37,113 nucleotides of DNA. It comes from Nitrososphaerota archaeon. GTDB taxonomy: Archaea; Thermoproteota; Nitrososphaeria; Nitrososphaerales; Nitrosopumilaceae. The stretch lies in the NCBI GenBank assembly GCA_028867755.1, contig JAGWFT010000003.1, forward strand, positions 1-37,113. The letters are read 5' to 3'. Position numbers and translations under genes: made by a program. Positions 32,637 to 37,113 of this stretch are shown here, one piece after another. The first letter of the stretch is position 1, and the number at the start of each line of letters is the position of its first letter. The notes beneath the pieces are model-generated. The model worked only from the letters and a program-made list of their open reading frames with translations. It searched no databases and was not told the DNA's origin.

Positions 32637-32714
32637 GGAACTGTAGGTAAGTCAGCATAACAACCCCATCCTCTGGCTTGCCTACGGTTTCATTTATCAT
32701 GTTACTATTTTTTT
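32637..32714 (+). ncRNA. Candidate hairpin small RNA D
   Basis: A 19-bp stem (32637-32655 with 32673-32691) encloses a 17-nt loop containing ACAACCCC (32660-32667). Fifteen pairs are Watson-Crick and four are G-U in + strand RNA; on the minus strand those four become C-A mismatches, so the sequence favours a + strand transcript. TATA-like CTTAATAA (32608-32615) is centred about 26 nt before the stem, and a T7 run at 32708-32714 could end transcription. No coding frame is supported. The neighbouring genes at 31455 and 32720 are both on the minus strand. Confidence 0.6.
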
Positions 32715-32719
32715 CTTAT

Positions 32720-33256
32720 TCAGGAAGAGACTTTGCGTGATTTTATGAATTTTGTTAGATGTACTGCACCAATAAACGGCCATGCCAGTGCCATGAAAAT
32801 GAAAACCATCCCAACTAACGAACTTGCATCAAAATTATTTGCCAGTATGTTTAGCGGAAACATGTACTGTTCTATGCTGGAAGGAAGATACGGGTTAAGA
32901 AAAGGCATTATATTGTTTTGAAATACATGCCATCCGACAAAGACTGTTACAAAGAAAAAGATTGCCTTTTTGCCAATATATCTCTCAAACCCTGCTCGCT
33001 CAAGCCTTGCAATCCTCTCACCAAGTGTCTGGATCTCTCCATGCAGTGTATCTATTGCGTGTTCTGCATGTCTTTGCAGTGATTGAGGATCTTGTGCACC
33101 AAGATACAATGGAATTATGCTTTCCAGGTATTTTTGATCCGATAAGGGCAGTGTTTTGTCTTTTGTCAGCAGTTGAAGAATGTATTCTAGTCTTCCGCGG
33201 TCACCTTTACCAAGCACGATCATTTGTTGAATGGAATTTACCAAACTTTCAGACAA
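32720..33256 (-). CDS. Two-helix membrane protein with helical N-domain
   Basis: 178 residues. The N-terminal 70 residues are helical and contain LPLSDQKYLESIIPLYLG, resembling the short oligomerisation region found in several archaeal membrane proteins. A coiled-coil stretch (about 65-90; IDTLHGEIQTLGERIARLE) leads to two hydrophobic helices (about 97-117 and 146-168) and a basic tail. No family recognised. The gene at 33297 starts the same transcript, 40 nt upstream. Confidence 0.72.
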   Translation of the reverse strand: MSESLVNSIQQMIVLGKGDRGRLEYILQLLTKDKTLPLSDQKYLESIIPLYLGAQDPQSLQRHAEHAIDTLHGEIQTLGERIARLERAGFERYIGKKAIFFFVTVFVGWHVFQNNIMPFLNPYLPSSIEQYMFPLNILANNFDASSLVGMVFIFMALAWPFIGAVHLTKFIKSRKVSS

Positions 33257-33296
33257 TGTGTACTGGAAATTTTAGCCCAGATAAAAGCGATGGGAC

Positions 33297-33440
33297 TCAT
33301 AACGACTTGAATTTCTTGATTGCTTCTTTTGCCAATTCTTCTTGGGAATCTTTTGATATTTTAGTTGGGTCGTCAGAGGCCAGCATTTTGTTATACTCAT
33401 CTTCTGTGTTTGGTTTCATCTTCTTCTTTTCTTCTACCAT
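33297..33440 (-). CDS. Small charged protein
   Basis: A 47-residue frame from ATG 33440 to TGA 33297: MVEEKKKMKPNTEDEYNKML, then DDPTKISKDSQEELAKEAIK and FKSL. It is highly charged and helical, with codon usage like its neighbours. An 8-bp inverted repeat at 33452-33472 overlaps the expected TATA position. Probably co-transcribed with the membrane gene at 32720. Function unknown. Confidence 0.7.
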   Translation of the reverse strand: MVEEKKKMKPNTEDEYNKMLASDDPTKISKDSQEELAKEAIKKFKSL

Positions 33441-33451
33441 GGAAATACTAT

Positions 33452-33472
33452 GAGATATCCAATTGATATCTC
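33452..33472. promoter_or_regulatory. Inverted repeat overlapping promoter of small charged protein
   Basis: GAGATATC-CAATT-GATATCTC is a perfect 8-5-8 inverted repeat located 12-32 nt upstream of the start at 33440, where the TATA box is expected. A repressor bound here would compete with TBP. Confidence 0.45.
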
Positions 33473-33505
33473 TACCTGTAATTTCGATAAAAATAGATGT
33501 TTTTA

Positions 33506-34054
33506 TTATAATGAAATAGGTTTCTGGCCGTATGATGTTGCCATCTCATTTATTCCATTTAAGATATTTTGAATTCCTGGATATTGGGCTTTGTTCTTGG
33601 ATAAATCAGGTTTTATTATATTAAGATAATACAGATTTTTTTTAACCTGTTTTGATCTTTTGGTCTTTGACAACTGTGTATTTTTCAAGTCTTTGAGATT
33701 TGTAGATATGTGACAAAGCTCAATTAGCTTTGCTTCTATTGATGCTTCCTTTAGCTGCTTGGTGTATTGTTTTTCTATTTGGTCCTTTGTCATGTTTTTA
33801 TCTTTAGATAATGCAAGAACAAGAACTGCTACTCTACTACCAAATTTTTTATCAATCTCATCAAATGTTGTATTTGTTTTCTCAATTATATTGTACAACC
33901 ACGCTGCTGCAAGCACTTCTTGGTCTGATATTCCAATATTTTTGAGCCTGTTTACTATTCCAATTAAATGATCCAAATATGACACGTCATCTTTTCTTGA
34001 TGTATTCACGTACTTTTCTTTTGAAAACAACTCTGCAGATTCTATTATTTGCAT
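33506..34054 (-). CDS. Degenerate SpoT-like HD-domain protein (pseudoenzyme)
   Basis: 182 residues. The layout follows the RelA/SpoT HD domain: YLDHLIGIVNRL, then QEVLAAAWLYNIIEKTNTTF, DEIDKKFGSRVAVLVLALSKDK, and KLIELCHISTNLKDL. Key residues are lost: the His-Asp pair reads Tyr54-Asn55, the catalytic Glu-Asp reads Glu58-Lys59, and the LADRLHNM Asp is Glu112. Metal binding and hydrolysis are therefore unlikely, and a regulatory binding role fits better. ATG 34054 shares one base with the stop of the upstream gene (TAATG), so the pair is translationally coupled. A longer start exists but would lie inside that gene. Confidence 0.75.
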   Translation of the reverse strand: MQIIESAELFSKEKYVNTSRKDDVSYLDHLIGIVNRLKNIGISDQEVLAAAWLYNIIEKTNTTFDEIDKKFGSRVAVLVLALSKDKNMTKDQIEKQYTKQLKEASIEAKLIELCHISTNLKDLKNTQLSKTKRSKQVKKNLYYLNIIKPDLSKNKAQYPGIQNILNGINEMATSYGQKPISL

Positions 34055-34320
34055 TATTCCTCTGTTTTTTCTAATTCTTGGCAAAGCTTTTTGTAATTTT
34101 CAATTAACTCTTTGAACGAAGAAAATACTGTTGTAATGTTTTTCTGTGCAACCTCAAAGCACATAGTCTTTTCAATAAGATATGATGCATCTTTTGGGTC
34201 CAAGCCTGTTTCCTCCCAAATGTTTTCAAACTCTGACATTAATTTTTGAAGGTGATTATAACTGTGGTCTATTTTTTCTTTTAGTTGTTTTACTGATGCA
34301 GAATTAGCCAAGTCTTTCAT
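34054..34320 (-). CDS. Small coiled-coil protein, partner of the HD pseudoenzyme
   Basis: 88 residues, almost wholly helical with heptad character (SVKQLKEKIDHSYNHLQKLM; SSFKELIENYKKLCQELEK). No family recognised. Its stop overlaps the start of the HD-like protein by one base, which argues that the two are made in fixed ratio and may interact. Confidence 0.7.
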   Translation of the reverse strand: MKDLANSASVKQLKEKIDHSYNHLQKLMSEFENIWEETGLDPKDASYLIEKTMCFEVAQKNITTVFSSFKELIENYKKLCQELEKTEE

Positions 34321-34372
34321 TATTGTGTGAGTGCACTATAATAATAACCTGAATTGAAAATTAGTGAACAAC

Positions 34373-34891
34373 TTAAAATGAAAATCTTGGTTTGGTTTTA
34401 ACTGTTATTGTTATGACTAGTATTGCTGAAAAAACAAGAATCAAGGGGGCAAGATCTCCAAATTCAGGAATAACCTGGGTGCCAATTATCTCTATGGTGT
34501 TAGTTTTATTGGGAAATTGCATTGTTAATTGTCTATAGTTCAAAGTTTCAAATTCTTTAAAGTTTATTCCATGTTTGTTTGCAAGCACGATAAAATGAGA
34601 ATCTTCACCGTTTTCTTTTGCATTGATCAACGCTCTTGGAAGGCTAATGGTGAGGATTCCTGAATTTGTGGACTTGATTGAAAGAATCATTGCTTTAGAT
34701 TGGCTGTCAAGATTAATTGCAAGTATGGTTCCATTTGTAATTGTATGGGGGACGACAAATCTAGTACTGTTGACACCAATAGTGTTATTTGTAGGAATTT
34801 GCCCAAATGATGTCTTTGGATACAAAGTGACTGCAACTACAAGAATTATCAGTATTAACATCAGACGGTGGCTTTGCAAAAGACTCTTCAT
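34373..34891 (-). CDS. Minimal PEFG-CTERM protein
   Basis: 172 residues from ATG 34891, preferred over ATG 34912 because the TATA-like CTTAAAAATAAG (34916-34927) is about 26 nt before 34891 and because it leaves a cleaner signal peptide (ending SFGQ). The mature protein is just the module seen at the C-terminus of the two large paralogues: VVPHTITNGTILAINLDSQS, ILTISLPRALINAKE, TIEIIGTQVIPEFG, then helix and basic tail. So the module can stand alone. Function unknown; envelope location expected. Confidence 0.82.
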   Translation of the reverse strand: MKSLLQSHRLMLILIILVVAVTLYPKTSFGQIPTNNTIGVNSTRFVVPHTITNGTILAINLDSQSKAMILSIKSTNSGILTISLPRALINAKENGEDSHFIVLANKHGINFKEFETLNYRQLTMQFPNKTNTIEIIGTQVIPEFGDLAPLILVFSAILVITITVKTKPRFSF

Positions 34892-35242
34892 TCTTGTTTT
34901 GGGTTTCTTCATACCTTATTTTTAAGTTCTCTAGAACAATATGCGCTAGTCTAATGCATCACAAGACAAATTATGGAAAAGGCAAATGCGCGTTTTTATT
35001 TATCGAATGTTTTTTTGCTATCTTTCTGACAGGACCGTCAGTGAACACACTCATTTGTATTATCTCACGTGATAAAACATCATAAGAATCAGCGTGTATC
35101 TTTTGAATGAACCTAGAAGTTTTTATATCTAAAACATTTGTCTGCTTGGCTGAGATGTCAAGTATTTGATTATATCTAGAATCGCGATATCTGAAGGTAA
35201 TTTACTAGCAAAGGAAAAATACAAGTCAATGTCAACCCTCTT
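34892..35242. other. Divergent intergenic region between two PEFG-CTERM genes
   Basis: No supported gene in 351 nt. GTTCT-CT-AGAAC (34926-34937) sits just upstream of the TATA box of the minus-strand gene. TTTTTATTTATC (34993-35004) is followed about 26 nt later by a short hairpin CTGAC/GTCAG (35026-35030 with 35037-35041), a weak echo of the small-RNA candidates elsewhere. The 3' part should hold the promoter for the gene at 35243. Confidence 0.35.
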
Positions 35243-35746
35243 GTGCGCCGTACATCTTACTTGATTTTGATCGTGTTTGCATTATCTCTTACAAGCATTC
35301 CATCATTTGCACAAACCACAAATATTTTCACCGTAAAAAATCCAGCAGGTGGGCAACCTTACAGTGTCAACTATTCCATAACAGGTGCTACAATAAATGA
35401 TATGTTGATTAGTACTCACGAGACATCACTTATAATATCGCTAAATTCTACAAGCAACGGGAATTTAGTTATTAATCTGCCTAGAAATCTAATTGATGCA
35501 AAAGCAGGCTTAGGCGATGATCGATTTATTGTTCTTGTGGATGATACCTATACTACTTTTCATGAGAGTAAAACCGATGCTAATAGAACTCTCTCCATCG
35601 CATTTACTAATGGCACGCAAAGAATTGAGATAATAGGAACTCAAGTTCTTCCAGAATTTGGCTCCCTCTCCCTTGCTATTCTTGCTGTATCTGTAATGTC
35701 AATAGTTGCAATTTCTGCAAAAATCAGATTTAAATCAAGCTTGTAG
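35243..35746 (+). CDS. Minimal PEFG-CTERM protein
   Basis: 167 residues from GTG 35243. Signal peptide ends SFAQT. The mature part matches the same module as the gene at 34373 and the C-termini of the large paralogues: VNYSITGATINDMLISTHET, NLVINLPRNLIDAKAG, DDRFIVLVDD, RIEIIGTQVLPEFG, then a hydrophobic helix and basic end. It is divergent from its relative at 34373. Probably a tandem-inverted duplication. Function unknown. Confidence 0.83.
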   Translation: MRRTSYLILIVFALSLTSIPSFAQTTNIFTVKNPAGGQPYSVNYSITGATINDMLISTHETSLIISLNSTSNGNLVINLPRNLIDAKAGLGDDRFIVLVDDTYTTFHESKTDANRTLSIAFTNGTQRIEIIGTQVLPEFGSLSLAILAVSVMSIVAISAKIRFKSSL

Positions 35747-35765
35747 CTGTATTTTGTGAAAAAAT

Positions 35766-36017
35766 TTAACTAAAGCCTGCTCCAAACTCGTCTCCATGCT
35801 GGAGAGGGTCTATGGCGTCAGATTTTTTTAGTTTTAGATACAGAAATGCTTCGTTAACCAACTGGATGGCAGGGTCACCATCTAAGCTGAACTGCTTTTT
35901 TACAAAGTCATAGTATTTCTGTAGTTTACTAGGTTCCTGCTCATCAAGAGAGGTATTGTCCTCTATGATCATAAATGCAATTTTTTCAATCTGCATGTTG
36001 TATTCTGATTCGTTCAA
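35766..36017 (-). CDS. Small acidic helical protein
   Basis: 83 residues: MNESEYNMQIEKIAFMIIED, then KLQKYYDFVKKQFSLDGDP, AIQLVNEAFLYLKLKKSD and a polar tail. Helical, no Cys, no signal. Family not recognised. Convergent with the PEFG-CTERM gene at 35243, 19 nt apart. Confidence 0.65.
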   Translation of the reverse strand: MNESEYNMQIEKIAFMIIEDNTSLDEQEPSKLQKYYDFVKKQFSLDGDPAIQLVNEAFLYLKLKKSDAIDPLQHGDEFGAGFS

Positions 36018-36117
36018 TATTATATTGTCTAGTATGACTGTCTTTTAAGTGATTAGAACAAATGATTTCTCAAGTATGGTTTTGAAAAATTTTCTACATT
36101 ATAGTGATATCTTAACC

Positions 36118-36234
36118 TCAACTGCTTGAATCGTCTTCTTCGTACTCGTCATCTAGATATTCAGTGTCTTCTTTTTCATTTTCTGGTGTCTCGTTAAGAA
36201 ACTCGTCGCTCTGTTTTTTCTGTTTGCTGTCCAT
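36118..36234 (-). CDS. Tiny highly acidic protein
   Basis: 38 residues from ATG 36234: MDSKQKKQSDEFLNE, then TPENEKEDTEYLDDEYEEDD and SSS. More than a third of the residues are Asp or Glu, mostly in the second half, so it is probably disordered. It could act as a charge-based binding peptide or be a chance frame; codon pattern and a clean stop favour a gene. Confidence 0.5.
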   Translation of the reverse strand: MDSKQKKQSDEFLNETPENEKEDTEYLDDEYEEDDSSS

Positions 36235-36290
36235 GTACTACAATTATGACACATTATACATGAATATTGTGTAAGGTGCTTTGAGTTGTA

Positions 36291-37079
36291 TTACTTGGGT
36301 AAAAAGTCAAGCACTAGTTTTGAAAATTCCTCTGGTCTTTCTTCATATGGTGTATGACCACATCCATTCATAACTGTAAGAACACAATTTGAAATCGACG
36401 ATGCAAATTCTTTGGAATATTCCACTGGAATCATCTTGTCTTCGCTGCCCCATATGAGCAATGTCGGTATCTTGATTTTCTGTAGTTTCTCTGTTATGAT
36501 AGGCGAATTCTTCATTCCTAAAAGTGTAGACAAGAACGCCATCTTGGCATTAGGCCTAGTCATATTTGAGATAAAATTTTCAACTGATTGGCTGCTTACC
36601 TCTTTGTTTTTACCCATCATCATTTGATATGCAGTTCTCACAGTTTCGTGAGTTGGGTATAGGGCAGCCATGGTATATGCGTCAAGAACGGGAGTGGATT
36701 TTTTCATGATTCCAGCTGGCGCAATCATTACAATCTTCTTAATGGATGGATTTTGTGTAGCTGCACACTCTGCCACGATCTCGCCCCCAAGCGATGTGCC
36801 AATCATGAACACCTTCTGCAAAGACAATGTTTCAAGAAAGCCAAGCACAAAGTCTCTGAATATCTCTGGCGTGTAATCTATCCGCGGTTTATCGCTTTGG
36901 CCATATCCTATCAAATCAACTGCAATTACTCTGTATTTTTTACTCAAAAGTGGAACTACAGGTAACCACCTCTCGGCCATGCCACCTAAACCATGAAGTA
37001 AGATTATGGTATTTTCAGAGTCTCCTTCCTCAACATATCTTATCCTACTTCCATTGACTGTCTGATATCTTTCTTGCAT
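36291..37079 (-). CDS. Alpha/beta hydrolase
   Basis: 262 residues with a full catalytic triad: Ser96 in the nucleophile elbow IGTSLGG, Asp214 (IWGSEDKMIP) and His242 (GCGHTPYEERP). The oxyanion-hole motif HGLGG is at 29-33 and GYGQSDKP is at 58-65. Length and cap size match the esterase/C-C hydrolase group. The reaction could be ester, thioester or C-C bond hydrolysis; the substrate is not evident. The last 34 nt of the window hold no further gene. Confidence 0.92.
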   Translation of the reverse strand: MQERYQTVNGSRIRYVEEGDSENTIILLHGLGGMAERWLPVVPLLSKKYRVIAVDLIGYGQSDKPRIDYTPEIFRDFVLGFLETLSLQKVFMIGTSLGGEIVAECAATQNPSIKKIVMIAPAGIMKKSTPVLDAYTMAALYPTHETVRTAYQMMMGKNKEVSSQSVENFISNMTRPNAKMAFLSTLLGMKNSPIITEKLQKIKIPTLLIWGSEDKMIPVEYSKEFASSISNCVLTVMNGCGHTPYEERPEEFSKLVLDFLPK

Positions 37080-37113
37080 CCATGAATTGATGAATTAATC
37101 ATGACATAAGTTT

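Noticed and set aside
33506-34320. Toxin-antitoxin module
   Set aside because: Two small coupled genes fit the size, but neither has a toxin or antitoxin motif, and the larger one follows the SpoT HD pattern.

Overview
The window reads as a low-GC chromosome segment from an ammonia-oxidising-type Thaumarchaeon (Nitrososphaerota), most like Nitrosopumilales/Nitrosotalea. This rests on sequence style: several exported proteins end in a PEFG-CTERM sorting signal, there are blue-copper (plastocyanin-like) proteins, small thaumarchaeal proteins of unknown function, TATA boxes about 24-28 nt ahead of start codons (leaderless transcripts) and frequent GTG/TTG starts. No rRNA, tRNA, CRISPR array, insertion sequence or prophage was found.

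Layout. 1-3738: a truncated Ig-like surface protein with a 12-bp tandem repeat, a PEFG-CTERM surface protein, and a DrrAB-type ABC exporter. 3913-10204: a membrane protein and a winged-helix regulator, then a three-gene ABC operon (ATPase, exported Ig-like-domain protein, FtsX/MacB permease), then two small exported proteins. 10397-17493: a DnaJ-domain protein, a blue-copper protein, a small zinc protein, an MDR oxidoreductase, a second PEFG-CTERM protein that is a paralogue of the first including its promoter, and an Lrp-type ligand-binding gene coupled to a thioredoxin-reductase-like flavoprotein. 17599-24092: a zinc ribbon protein, a convergent pair of paralogous small proteins, a TRAM RNA-binding protein, TPR proteins and a second blue-copper protein with PEFG-CTERM. 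24205-28852: a SpoT/MESH1-like HD hydrolase, then fixA-fixB-fixCX encoding an electron-transfer flavoprotein system. 28967-32546: an exported Lon-type (S16) protease without ATPase, membrane proteins, a PsbP-like protein carrying the same short W-rich domain as the protease, and a pseudogene tail of an NHL-repeat PEFG-CTERM protein. 32637-37079: a strong hairpin RNA candidate, small proteins, a degenerate HD protein coupled to a coiled-coil partner, two minimal PEFG-CTERM proteins, and an alpha/beta hydrolase.

The main theme is the cell surface: five intact PEFG-CTERM proteins plus one decayed one, two copper proteins, Ig-like proteins, an extracellular protease and two exporters. The most unusual signal is a set of four intergenic inverted-repeat structures (4953-5049, 14182-14244, 17599-17682, 32637-32691). 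Each starts about 26 nt downstream of a TATA-like box, as expected for the 5' end of a small structured RNA. The longest has a 19-bp stem that pairs fully only in + strand RNA, because it uses G-U wobbles. Two of the four carry the same ACAACCCC octamer in the apical loop. These are inferences from sequence alone and need expression data.
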